DNA from: an uncultured Bacteroidales bacterium
GTDB taxonomy: Bacteria; Bacteroidota; Bacteroidia; Bacteroidales; Bacteroidaceae
Assembly: GCA_937906165.1 (NCBI GenBank)
Contig: CALCYA010000074.1
Coordinates: 19,254 to 83,253, forward strand
DNA length: 64,000 nucleotides
Direction of reading: 5' to 3'
Shown here: positions 14,511 to 23,600 of the stretch, piece by piece
How the letters are laid out: each line of letters begins with the position of its first letter
Position numbering within the stretch: position 1 is the stretch's first letter
The notes under the pieces: model-generated
Database searches by the model: none
What the model was told of the DNA's origin: nothing
The model's input: the letters and a program-made list of their open reading frames with translations, nothing else
Made by a program: the position numbers and the translations under genes

Positions 14511-16949
14511 TTACTTCTTGATGAAAATCTTCACGTTCTTATAGCCGTTTGCTGTAGTGGTGCGTACAATATACAGGCCCTCAGGGATGCCGGAGGTGCT
14601 CATTGTATTGCCCTTGGCATTGGCGATTAGTGCTGCATTTACGGTAAATACCTCAAGTCCGGTCACGTTGCCCGAAGCAACAATACTGTTGTCGGCAACG
14701 GTCACAGTCACCTCTTCGGCTACATTCTCCTTGATACCTGTGGGGTATGTGCTCTCGTCGGTGTTTGGGGCAAAGTATGCAACCAGTTTCACGTTGTGGT
14801 CAACGGTGAATGTGTACTCGGCGCTTGTAGAAACGACAACTCCTTCCTCCTTCCAGCATACGAATGCACCATTGCCGTATGCGGTTGCTTTTGCTGTGAG
14901 TGTGGTACCGAACACATAATCCTCTGCTACCTGTGAGAGCTCAGCGGCACCACGTTCCCATGAATTTACACCCACGGTTACAGTGCGTCTCTTCTGTGGC
15001 TCGACAACCTTTATGTGGAAGTCATATATGAAGCCTGTCACCTCGTCTTCGGCAAGGTCAAGACCGTTGCTGTTGACGCGCAGACGCATACGTGTCTGCT
15101 CCATTGTAGCCCACTCAGGTACGGTAACCGATGCTTTTCCAGCAGTTCCGTCCACTGTGACAGGTTCCTCGGTCTCGAATATACCGTCGCCGTTCCAGTC
15201 AAAGTGTGCTGCTACCGCAAGGCTGCTTGCTGCATTTGCCGAGAGTGTGATGCTGATGTTGAATGTGCCGCCCTGGGCAACCTCACCTTTGTCGTTAGCG
15301 TATACGATATGCCATTTGTTTGGTTTGCTGCTTGACTCGTATATGATATTGTCAAGAGCCGCTTCGCCGCGGAGCTCAAACTTCTTCACGTAGTTTGTAC
15401 CTACAGCACCGCATGGGTTGTTGTAAATCTGCAACTTGCGCGCGTATGCACTGCGCAGGCGGTTGAATTTGAAGAGGCTGTCGCCGTCAACCTTCAGTGT
15501 AGTGCCCTGGCTTGTAAAGTAGAAGTATCCGCTGTTCTCCTTGCTTGCATTCACCTTCCACTTGGTGGTAAGGCCCTCGCCTGTTGCAATGTTGCCATCA
15601 GTAATGCCGATAACGGTAGCGGGTTCTGCAGCCGACGCAATCTGCCAGCCTGTTGCATTGCCTGTGCCGACAAAGTACCACTCCTGGTTCTCGTCGAAGG
15701 CGTCGGCTGTGGCAAGGGCAAGGTTTGTTTCGTTGATTGTGAGGTTCTTGCCGCTTATTGCCTCCATGTTGTAGCTTGCGCCGATGCTACCGATGGCGCT
15801 GCTTGCCTCGAATGGGCGTATTTCATAAAGGTCCTCGGTCTCTACAAGTTTCCAGTATGAACCTACGCGGCTTGTTCCCGCCTGCCATATGATGACATAG
15901 TCCGATGCTCCGTCCTTGTTCAGTGCGCGCGGGCCTGCGCTTTCGCTGCTGTAGTTGTTGCAGTCGGTAGAACTGAAATAGTAACAGTTCGCAATCTCAC
16001 CGCTTGTCGCTACGGTCTGCTTTACATAGTACTCGACAGGGGTTGTTGATGTATATATTTTTGAAGCAGAAGAAGGTGTGAGGTTACAGCTTCCTATGTA
16101 GCGGCCTGTAGCAGTGTTCTTGATGTAGAAGCAATTCTCGTTTTCTGTAGGGATGAACATCCAGAACTGTGGCTTTGTGACGTCATTTGACTGAACTGTC
16201 ATGCGGTGGTCGTTCTCCTCGGTGATGTAGTTTGTACCGGTGTTCTTCCACTGGATATAATAAACCTTGTAGTCACCGTCAGGGGTAGGTCCTGGCTCAG
16301 GTTCCGGCTCTGGCTCAGGCTCCGGTTCCGGCTCCTCGCCTGCTGTGCTGAGTGTGATTCCGCCGAGGCCGAAGAAGCATCCGCCGTTTGTTGTACCCTT
16401 GGTGATTGTGAGTTTTACAGTAACGCTACCGTCGGCATTCACTGTTGTGCCTGTGATGTCCCATATCTTGTGGACATTGCCGCTTGTGCCAACACCGGCA
16501 GCGATGTCAATGTCATTGAGCGAGCCGAACTCGGCACCGTTCACAGTTGATGCCACATTCCATTGACGCGTCACGCCGTCTGCAGGTTCCTGATAGTTGC
16601 TTGCGCCGTTCAGCGCGTGGATGTCAAGTCCCAGCTTGTCGAATGAGAGGCCGGCAGGAATGCCGTTGATGGTGAATACAAGCTCAATGGTGGGGCTTGT
16701 GTTCGCGTTTGCGTTAGGGCATACTATCTCGCTTGTGATGGCATTGCCGCTTGGTTTGAAGTCGTGTGTTGATGTCATTGTTGCCGAAGCTCCGTCGATG
16801 GCTACTCCGTTCTCGTCGACAACAGTGATGGTCACTGATGAAGCATCGGTGCCTGTGCGGTTGAACTTCAGGCCGATGCCGGACACTGCAAAGGCTGGCT
16901 GTATAGCCATAATGAGCAGTGTCAGGATGGTTAGGTAGACTTTTTTCAT
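14511..16949 (-). CDS. Large secreted protein with GEVED and sorting tail
   Basis: An 812-residue exported protein: signal peptide (residues 1-21), an N-terminal beta domain, a Glu-Pro repeat linker (about 205-221), and a ricin/lectin-like central region (residues 225-470) with CYYFSS and GRYIGS repeats. A GEVED-type domain follows (HFDWNGDGIFETEEPVTV, about 610-630), then an InlB/Big-like repeat and a C-terminal tail (NGYKNVKIFIKK) like type IX secretion sorting signals. No catalytic motif was seen. It probably binds glycans at the cell surface and lies 20 bp upstream of the sulfatase on the same strand, so the two are likely co-expressed. Confidence 0.7.
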   Translation of the reverse strand: MKKVYLTILTLLIMAIQPAFAVSGIGLKFNRTGTDASSVTITVVDENGVAIDGASATMTSTHDFKPSGNAITSEIVCPNANANTSPTIELVFTINGIPAGLSFDKLGLDIHALNGASNYQEPADGVTRQWNVASTVNGAEFGSLNDIDIAAGVGTSGNVHKIWDITGTTVNADGSVTVKLTITKGTTNGGCFFGLGGITLSTAGEEPEPEPEPEPEPEPGPTPDGDYKVYYIQWKNTGTNYITEENDHRMTVQSNDVTKPQFWMFIPTENENCFYIKNTATGRYIGSCNLTPSSASKIYTSTTPVEYYVKQTVATSGEIANCYYFSSTDCNNYSSESAGPRALNKDGASDYVIIWQAGTSRVGSYWKLVETEDLYEIRPFEASSAIGSIGASYNMEAISGKNLTINETNLALATADAFDENQEWYFVGTGNATGWQIASAAEPATVIGITDGNIATGEGLTTKWKVNASKENSGYFYFTSQGTTLKVDGDSLFKFNRLRSAYARKLQIYNNPCGAVGTNYVKKFELRGEAALDNIIYESSSKPNKWHIVYANDKGEVAQGGTFNISITLSANAASSLAVAAHFDWNGDGIFETEEPVTVDGTAGKASVTVPEWATMEQTRMRLRVNSNGLDLAEDEVTGFIYDFHIKVVEPQKRRTVTVGVNSWERGAAELSQVAEDYVFGTTLTAKATAYGNGAFVCWKEEGVVVSTSAEYTFTVDHNVKLVAYFAPNTDESTYPTGIKENVAEEVTVTVADNSIVASGNVTGLEVFTVNAALIANAKGNTMSTSGIPEGLYIVRTTTANGYKNVKIFIKK

Positions 16950-17002
16950 ACTATTAAGGTTGGTTTGTGTAAAGATAGGTTTTTTTATTGAAAGTACTTA
17001 TA

Positions 17003-17043
17003 AAATAACGGGAAATATGACAATGTCATATTTCCCGTTATTT
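17003..17043 (-). terminator. Terminator after SemiSWEET gene
   Basis: A 19-bp perfect stem with a 3-nt loop (AAT). It lies between the SemiSWEET stop and the start of the 812-residue gene, with a T-rich run on the minus strand. Confidence 0.8.
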
Positions 17044-17102
17044 GTAAATATTGCAATTTACCTGTTTTTACACCCCGATGATTATAGTATTTAGAATGCC
17101 TG

Positions 17103-17393
17103 TCAGTCTTTTCTTTTAAAGTAGTCGTTGTGCATCTTGATTGCGAATATTATGCAGCTGCAACTGCATGTTACGGCATTGGTGATTACCATAGACCATA
17201 TTATTCCGCCATTGTGCAGAAGACCTTGCAGCACGAATGCGAATGCGCCGATTGCCATCATCAGGAATGTGGAAAGTGCAATGCCGTCCGTGTTGCGGGT
17301 GCGTATTGTGGTTATTGCCTGGGGCAGATAGCCCAGTACCATTCCTGCGCTTGCGATATAACCGCATATAATATACAATGTATCCTGTTCCAT
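17103..17393 (-). CDS. SemiSWEET sugar transporter
   Basis: A 96-residue membrane protein with three hydrophobic helices and the PQ-loop motif (GYLPQAITTIRTRNTDGIALSTFLM, residues 21-45). Length and motif match bacterial SemiSWEET, which dimerises to form a facilitated sugar channel in the inner membrane. The C-terminus is short and basic (KRKD). It stands alone, 76 bp after prmA on the same strand and ahead of its own terminator. The transported sugar cannot be read from sequence. Confidence 0.88.
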   Translation of the reverse strand: MEQDTLYIICGYIASAGMVLGYLPQAITTIRTRNTDGIALSTFLMMAIGAFAFVLQGLLHNGGIIWSMVITNAVTCSCSCIIFAIKMHNDYFKRKD

Positions 17394-17469
17394 AACTTTT
17401 TTTATTTAAAGGATATAACCATAATGCTTTTGTTGTAATTTCCTCCCTTCGGGGAAGGGATAAGGTGGG

Positions 17470-18318
17470 CTATCCTTTGATAAACCTCATCATTGCCCAG
17501 CGGTCGTTCTCGGCATAGTCGAGGTAGCGTAAGCCGTGGCGTGCAGCCTCCTCTTTCAGGACCTCCATGTCATCGATGTAGAATCCGCTGATGAAAATCT
17601 GTGAACCGCTGTGCATGCAACGTACATAGTTGGCCATGTCCATCAAAAGGATGTTGCGGTTGATGTTTGCAATGACAAAATCGAAACTGTCGCTCTCCTT
17701 GATTGCCTCAGCACCGCCCAGGCGAACCTCAATGTCGGGTGTGCCGTTGAGCACAATATTCTCTTTGGCATTCTCGTATGCGAACTCGTCAATGTCTATT
17801 GCAACAACATCCGTTGCTCCGTGCTTGCGTGCAAGGATAGCCAAGAGGGCTGTTCCGCATCCCATGTCAAGGACGCTCTTGCCAGTCATGTCACTCGCAA
17901 GTATCGCGCGTAACATGTGGCAGGTCGTCTGGTGGTAACCTGTTCCGAATGCCATCTTCGGGTCAATGAGTATGTCGTAACGTGCTTTGGGCACATTGGT
18001 GTGGAATGTACTGTGGATGACACAATCCTCGCCAAGCACTATGGGCTGGAAATAGTTCTTCTCCCACTGGGCGTTCCAATCCTCTCCCTCAATGAATTCG
18101 CTCTCATATGTTATCGTGAAGCCCTCGATAGGGAACTCTGCAACAACGGCCGCAATACTCTCCTCGTTGTACAAGGGCTGTGGAACGTATGCCGACATAC
18201 CTTCTTCTTCGGGCACGAAACTCTCGAAACCTACCTCGGCAAGCAGTGCTGCGAGTACGTCTGTCGCAACCTCCTTATTGGGTGTTACCGTGAATTTTAC
18301 TTTTGTGTAATCGTTCAT
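17470..18318 (-). CDS. prmA: Ribosomal protein L11 methyltransferase
   Basis: A 282-residue SAM-dependent methyltransferase. The N-terminal substrate-recognition domain (residues 1-100) is followed by the catalytic domain: MAFGTGYHQTTCHML, the SAM-binding motif VLDMGCGTALLAILA (about 146-160), VVAIDIDEFAYENAKEN and the NINRNILL post-motif. It trimethylates Lys and the N-terminus of ribosomal protein L11 in the cytosol. Length matches the family (about 280-295). It has a good promoter upstream (18338-18368). Confidence 0.93.
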   Translation of the reverse strand: MNDYTKVKFTVTPNKEVATDVLAALLAEVGFESFVPEEEGMSAYVPQPLYNEESIAAVVAEFPIEGFTITYESEFIEGEDWNAQWEKNYFQPIVLGEDCVIHSTFHTNVPKARYDILIDPKMAFGTGYHQTTCHMLRAILASDMTGKSVLDMGCGTALLAILARKHGATDVVAIDIDEFAYENAKENIVLNGTPDIEVRLGGAEAIKESDSFDFVIANINRNILLMDMANYVRCMHSGSQIFISGFYIDDMEVLKEEAARHGLRYLDYAENDRWAMMRFIKG

Positions 18319-18337
18319 CGCTTCTGTTTTTATTGTG

Positions 18338-18368
18338 CGAAAATAGTATATTTAAATGAATCGGGCAA
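18338..18368 (-). promoter_or_regulatory. prmA promoter
   Basis: On the minus strand, TTG (18368-18366), 20 nt, then TATTTTCG (18345-18338), a Bacteroidales -33/-7 pair about 20 bp before the prmA start. Confidence 0.55.
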
Positions 18369-18382
18369 TAACGTGGGGTGCT

Positions 18383-19708
18383 TTATCTTCTGACTCTTGA
18401 CCTGAAACGCAGGTAGAACATCACTCCTGCGCTTGTGAGTCCGAACGGGAATGACATCCACACTCCCGGCAAGCCCCATCCGAATACAAAACCGAAAATG
18501 TATCCTGCCGGCAACGAGATGACAAAATAGGCAATGAAAGCGTACAGTATTACAGGCTTTACATCTGCGATACCGCGTAATGCGTTCGAGAAGTTGCATT
18601 GCAGGCCGTCGCCGAACTGGTAGAGCATGAAGGGGACCGTAAGCTGCGCTACAAGCAGTGACACCTCGCTGCTGTCGGTGAAGATTCCGCCTATGCTGTG
18701 CCTCATGAGGTAGATGAGTGCTGATGCCACAACCGCCATTACAAGTATCAGGTGGAATCCTGCATCTGCCGAGCTGCGTATGTTGGGATAGTCACCTGTG
18801 CCGTTGTAGTTGCTTACCTTGACGGCAACTGCCGCAGCCATGCCGTAGTACATCATGAAACCTAACTGACCCACTGTGCACATTATCTGGTGGGCTGCAA
18901 GTGCGTTGGTTCCCAGCCATCCGACCATAATGGTGGCAAGGCTGAACGATGCGGTCTCCATGCCCATCTGCAATGCAACAGGCATTCCAATACCGAAAAG
19001 CTCCTTCTGCTCACGCCCGGTGACTTTGCCGTGCATGAATCCTTGGGCGTATGGTGTGTAACGCTTGCTGCGGAAGAAGATATATATGAATATGGCAAGC
19101 ATTGCCATGCGCGAGAACAGGGTTGATATTCCTGCACCCAGAAGACCCAGCTCAGGCAATCCGCATTTACCGAATATGAGCACATAGTTGCCTATGATGT
19201 TAAGCACGTTGCCCGTGAGCAGGATCCACATCGATGTCTTTGTGTCGGTAATGCCGTCGGCGAACTGCTTGAATGCATTGAACAGCGTTATGAACGGCAT
19301 TGTGATGAGCAATACAATGTAGTAGGGGCGCATTAGACCAAGCAGTTCCTCGGGTTGTCCCAGGTTGCCGATGTTCAGGTAAAGAGCCCCCATCACAACA
19401 ATGAGCAACAGGGCTATTGCACTGTTGGCAAGCAGGGCATTCTTGAGTGTGTAGCCTATCTCGCGCCTCTTGTCGCTACCGAACAGTTTCCCTACTATGG
19501 GAGTGAGTCCGTATGAGAATCCTGTGGCAAATATTATGGCAAGGTTGAACATGTTGTTCACGAAACTTGCAGCCCCTAAGTCATCGGTCCCGTGTTGCCC
19601 CACCATAATGGTGTCGGCAAAGGAAACGAAGATGACACCTATCTGTCCAATGATGATAGGCAGACCCAAACGGAACAGCTCCTTATAGTGGGTGGTGTAT
19701 GGTTTCAT
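18383..19708 (-). CDS. MATE family efflux transporter
   Basis: An inner-membrane transporter of 441 residues from Met at 19708, preferred over a 22-residue upstream extension that lacks membrane character. The pattern is LPIIIGQIGVIFVSFADTIMVGQHG in helix 1, typical MATE, with twelve predicted helices and the paired-repeat arrangement (second half begins GIPVALQMGMETASFS-like). It would exchange Na+ or H+ for cationic drugs or metabolites. It lies upstream of prmA with a 64-bp gap but prmA has its own promoter. Confidence 0.9.
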   Translation of the reverse strand: MKPYTTHYKELFRLGLPIIIGQIGVIFVSFADTIMVGQHGTDDLGAASFVNNMFNLAIIFATGFSYGLTPIVGKLFGSDKRREIGYTLKNALLANSAIALLLIVVMGALYLNIGNLGQPEELLGLMRPYYIVLLITMPFITLFNAFKQFADGITDTKTSMWILLTGNVLNIIGNYVLIFGKCGLPELGLLGAGISTLFSRMAMLAIFIYIFFRSKRYTPYAQGFMHGKVTGREQKELFGIGMPVALQMGMETASFSLATIMVGWLGTNALAAHQIMCTVGQLGFMMYYGMAAAVAVKVSNYNGTGDYPNIRSSADAGFHLILVMAVVASALIYLMRHSIGGIFTDSSEVSLLVAQLTVPFMLYQFGDGLQCNFSNALRGIADVKPVILYAFIAYFVISLPAGYIFGFVFGWGLPGVWMSFPFGLTSAGVMFYLRFRSRVRR

Positions 19709-19803
19709 CTTTAAACTTAAAACTGGAAGGGGAAAAGTGAAAACTTGTTTATGCAACGAAAAGAGTTCAGACAAAGTTTCACGTTTTGAACTTGCCGTTT
19801 ATC

Positions 19804-20214
19804 TTACATTATCGCTACCAATTCCATTTCAAAGACAAGGGTGGAATATGCGGGAATGTTGCCGTTGGCACGTGTACCGTAACCCACCTCCCATGGAATG
19901 TAAACAATCCAATGGTCGCCTATGTGCATCTGTGTAAGGGCTATCTGCCAACCGACGATGAGATCGCTCAGGCGGAATGCTTCGGGATAGCCACGTTCGT
20001 AGCTGCTGTCGAACACCTTCCCGTTGATTAGGCTTCCCTTGTAGTTCACTGTTACTACATTGCCTGCACGTGGACAACGGTCACCGTCGCCGCTCTTGAG
20101 AATCTTTACCAGTACTCCCTGGGAAATCTCAAGCAGTTCCTCTTCTCCGTCACGCAGTGCCTGCATGAATGCTTCGTTCTTCTGCTTGTATTCGGGGTTT
20201 TTGATCTTTGCCAT
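19804..20214 (-). CDS. FKBP-type peptidyl-prolyl isomerase
   Basis: A 136-residue protein from Met at 20214 (MAKIKNPEYKQ). The longer reading frame upstream has no sense as a signal peptide and lies in AT-rich leader DNA. Residues 40-135 form the FKBP domain: VTVNYKGSLINGKVFDSSYERG, FRLSDLIVGWQIALTQMHIGD, WEVGYGTRANGNIPAYSTLVFEMELV. With no signal sequence it is probably cytosolic and assists protein folding. Confidence 0.9.
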   Translation of the reverse strand: MAKIKNPEYKQKNEAFMQALRDGEEELLEISQGVLVKILKSGDGDRCPRAGNVVTVNYKGSLINGKVFDSSYERGYPEAFRLSDLIVGWQIALTQMHIGDHWIVYIPWEVGYGTRANGNIPAYSTLVFEMELVAIM

Positions 20215-20325
20215 GGTATTAAAGGGATAAGGGTGGTTAAAGAAATGAAGGAGTATTAAGGGCTGATAAGGGAGTAAAGAAAATAGCATTACCTTTAGTT
20301 TCCCTTAGTTGCCATTCAGGCTGCT

Positions 20326-20580
20326 TTATTCCTCCTGCATCAGTTGCTCAATAGCACAACAGAGCTGGTCGGGACACGATGTGGGCTTGCCGTTGCAGCT
20401 TATGCCTTTCAGGCGTGCAATCACATCTTCATACTTCATGCCTTTTACAAGGCTGCTTATTCCTTGAAGGTTGCCGTTGCAGCCACCGTAGAACTTTACA
20501 TCAACAACAACGCCGTTGTCGCCTGTGAGCTCAATGAAACGTGAGCATGTGCCCACTGTCTGGTAGGTTATTGTCTTCAT
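20326..20580 (-). CDS. TSCPD domain protein
   Basis: An 84-residue protein from Met at 20580, with the family signature KPTSCPDQLC (Cys pair) near the C-terminus, GGCNGNLQGISSLVKGM in the middle and a terminal AIEQLMQEE helix. The family (TIGR03905-like) resembles the C-terminal zinc region of vitamin B12-dependent ribonucleotide reductase; its free-standing role is unknown. A promoter sits upstream, partly inside the previous gene's terminator. Confidence 0.82.
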   Translation of the reverse strand: MKTITYQTVGTCSRFIELTGDNGVVVDVKFYGGCNGNLQGISSLVKGMKYEDVIARLKGISCNGKPTSCPDQLCCAIEQLMQEE

Positions 20581-20607
20581 GATATTTCCTGTAATTGAAT
20601 TCTTTTG

Positions 20608-20639
20608 CGAAGATAGCATAAAAAAAGTAGCGCACCAAA
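20608..20639 (-). promoter_or_regulatory. Promoter of TSCPD gene overlapping upstream terminator
   Basis: Minus strand TTTG (20639-20636), 20 nt, then TATCTTCG (20615-20608). The -33 element lies in the loop of the hairpin that terminates the GH20 gene. Confidence 0.6.
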
Positions 20640-20652
20640 AAAGTGCGCTACT
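20626..20652 (-). terminator. Terminator of GH20 gene
   Basis: AGTAGCGCAC/GTGCGCTACT stem with a 7-nt loop, followed by seven T on the minus strand, 28 bp beyond the GH20 stop. Confidence 0.85.
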
Positions 20653-20679
20653 GCTTGTCGCCGGAAAAGTTTTGCGACA

Positions 20680-23600
20680 TTACTTTACAAAAACTTTTTT
20701 GCCGTTTACTATGTAAATGCCTCTTGAAGGGCTTTCTACTTTGCGGCCTTGCAGGTCATAAACAGTTCTTACATCTCCGTTTTCACCTCTAATCTCTGTA
20801 ATGCCTGTGTCGTTCTTGGTATATGTGAGTGTGATGTCTATGTTCTTGCCCACACGTGCAAGCTCGTCATAATCGGCATTGCTTTCAGTGAGTGTGTAAC
20901 CGTCGAATATCGGTGTAAGCATAGAGTAGATGTTACCTCCTTTCACATATCTCATACCTGCGGCAAGTTCATTGCCCTCTTCGTCAATACACTTGTACGA
21001 TACGGCGAAATATGGGTGTGGCTTGTATGTGTAAATGATGAATGGGTGTCCGCCGTCCCAACCGGTAAAGGTGTTGTCGGCGTTGCCGTTCCAATAGTAG
21101 TTGTTGCTTGTGCCTTTCACCTCCCATGTCTTGCCGTCGCTGTTCAGGGTAAAGATGAACTGCTCAGGGGTGTCGCTGCCTCTTACCAGCGAACCTCGTG
21201 ACAATTGTGGAATGTACACACCGTAGCTGTTCCTTACAGTGAACTTGTTCTCATCGCCTTCAAAATGCCAGATGAATGCAGGACCGGCATCTGCAATGCC
21301 GTTGGTGGTTGTTATGCCCTCGCCCACGGCTCCAACACTGAGGAATCCGCTACGGCTTGCCTCGTCCTTGGCATTGTATATAAGATATGATGCTCCGGCT
21401 TCAAGTTCTGTGACACTCTCTCCTATCGCCGATGCGCCCATAATACCTTCGCAATCGTATATCACTTCAATCACCACGTCATTCTCGGGTGTGATTATTG
21501 TGCGCTCCTCGATGTCGCTGCCGATAAATGAGAAGAACTCTACATCGGGGTATGTTACAGAGTAGCTTTCGCCTATCGGGCAAGGCTCTGCAACTTCGGC
21601 AATGAGGTTGCCGTCTGCAGTGAGGCAACGGTAGATCACGTTGTATGCAACTCGCCTGTATGTGACATTGACGGTCTTGCTCTCGCTGATGTTCTCGAAT
21701 ACAGGTGCGCTGTTGCTGCCTGTCTCTTCGTAGTTGAGAATCTCGTGGTTCTCTATCTCGGGTGCGTTGGCTGTGTAGTTGCTTCCTTCTGCGACACTCT
21801 TGATATAGTTGCCAATCAGGTTGCCGTTCTCTTCCTTGCAGATGTAACTTATCAGGCATGCCTTCTCATACAACCAGCCTGTTCCCTGAGGATAGATGCC
21901 GCCCTTGCCTAAAGTGCCGGGGTTGGTTGCCGCACGTTCGGGGATGGGGTAGAGTGCGCCGTCGCCTGCCATGATGCTGAAATCACCGCTTTTGCTGTTG
22001 TACACGTTTGTCAGTGTGGCTCCGCTCTCGCCCAACGCAACAGGAGCTGTGGTGTTGCTTATGTAGCGGCCTGTCACTGCATTGCGCAGTTTGAATGACT
22101 GTCCGTTGGCTGTGGATGCTGTCTCTACAACCTCCCATACATCAGCGCCATATTCCTGTCTTGTGGCTGTGACAACGCCGTCGTTGTTGTCGTAGAGTGT
22201 AACTCCCTTGAAGCGTTCGGTGTTGTTTACAATTCGGTACGCTGTGCCCTCTGTCGGATAGTCAACGGTGATGCTGCTTCCCTGTGCTTCCAACGGACGG
22301 AATTCCCATATTCCGCCATTGCCGTCGGCGGGGTTGTTCCACAGGTTTATGGAGTATGTCTGTCCGGGGCCTGCATAGTTGAGGCACATGTTGCCGTCCG
22401 ACACCTTCTGGCTGCGGATACTGTAGTTGTAGTTGTTGCCGTTCTGTGCGTATGCCTTGTCGCCGAGGATGAAGTCATAGTGACGGTTGTTCTCGTCATA
22501 ATCCCAGCGGCCGGTGTTGTTCTCGGCTGTCGGTTTGCCGTTCACCGAACCGTCAGGTTTGGCTTTACATACTATCGCCCAACGCTCGGGGTTCTCTGGG
22601 TCCTGCATGAAGGCCCACAGCTGGTAGTCGTAGCCCTCGTCGTTCTCATCCTCAATGATTGCGCTGTTCCACAAGCGTCCTGCCTTTGCATTGCCTGTGC
22701 CGATCTCGCTTGAGTTCTCGCGCAACAGCTGTATGCAACGTCCTGCACGGGCGTCGGTAGCTGTCGTCACAATGCGGTACCAGGTTTGCTTCTCTTCAGT
22801 CGATGGAGTGGGCATCACCTTGCTTTCCGTTCCGCTCTCGTTGCCGAGGATGTAGTGACGGCCGTAGTCGTAATTGTTGTAGTTGAGCAACAGGGTATCT
22901 TTGGTGATACGCTGCTGGAAGTCACTGAAATTCTTCTTTGCTGCAGGCGTCCATCCTGTCTCGGCAAGGGCCATTAGACGTGGCAGGGCAAGATACTCGA
23001 GCAGGGTGTAATCCTGTACGTGTTCTGTCCAGAATGTTCCCTGTACGCCAATGTAATATTTCTGTAAAGCCTTTGGAACGTTTGCCGGAACGGGTACGTA
23101 GTCATATACTGCCTTTACATTGTCTGTTCCGTGACCGGCCACCTTGGGCTCGTCGGCATCTGTGCTCTGGCGACGGTTGATGTAGTAGGGCACCTGTGTA
23201 GTGATGATGGATTTCATTCCATACTGTGCGGCCTTCAAGGCGCATGGCTGTGCATTGCCTATCTCCCAGCACATCATAGTGCCGCCTGTACCCTTGATGA
23301 GCTCTTCGTCGGTTCCGCTGGCTGTGAGGCTCTCGTTCCACATTATGACGGTGCGTTTCTTGTCGCCCTCCTTTGATGTCACATAATCCGAGAGCTTGCG
23401 CACAAAGTGTGACTGCAACTGGCGTACGTTGGTCAAACCGAGCTCTTTCATCATTGCCTGGCACTCTGCGTTGTTCTGCCAAGCGCTGGTGGGCGTCTCG
23501 TCACCGCCGATGTGAATCTCACTGTAGGGGAATACCTCTATTATCTCATCCAGTACATCCTTTGCAAACTGCATCACCAATGGGCTTGCTACATTCAGCA

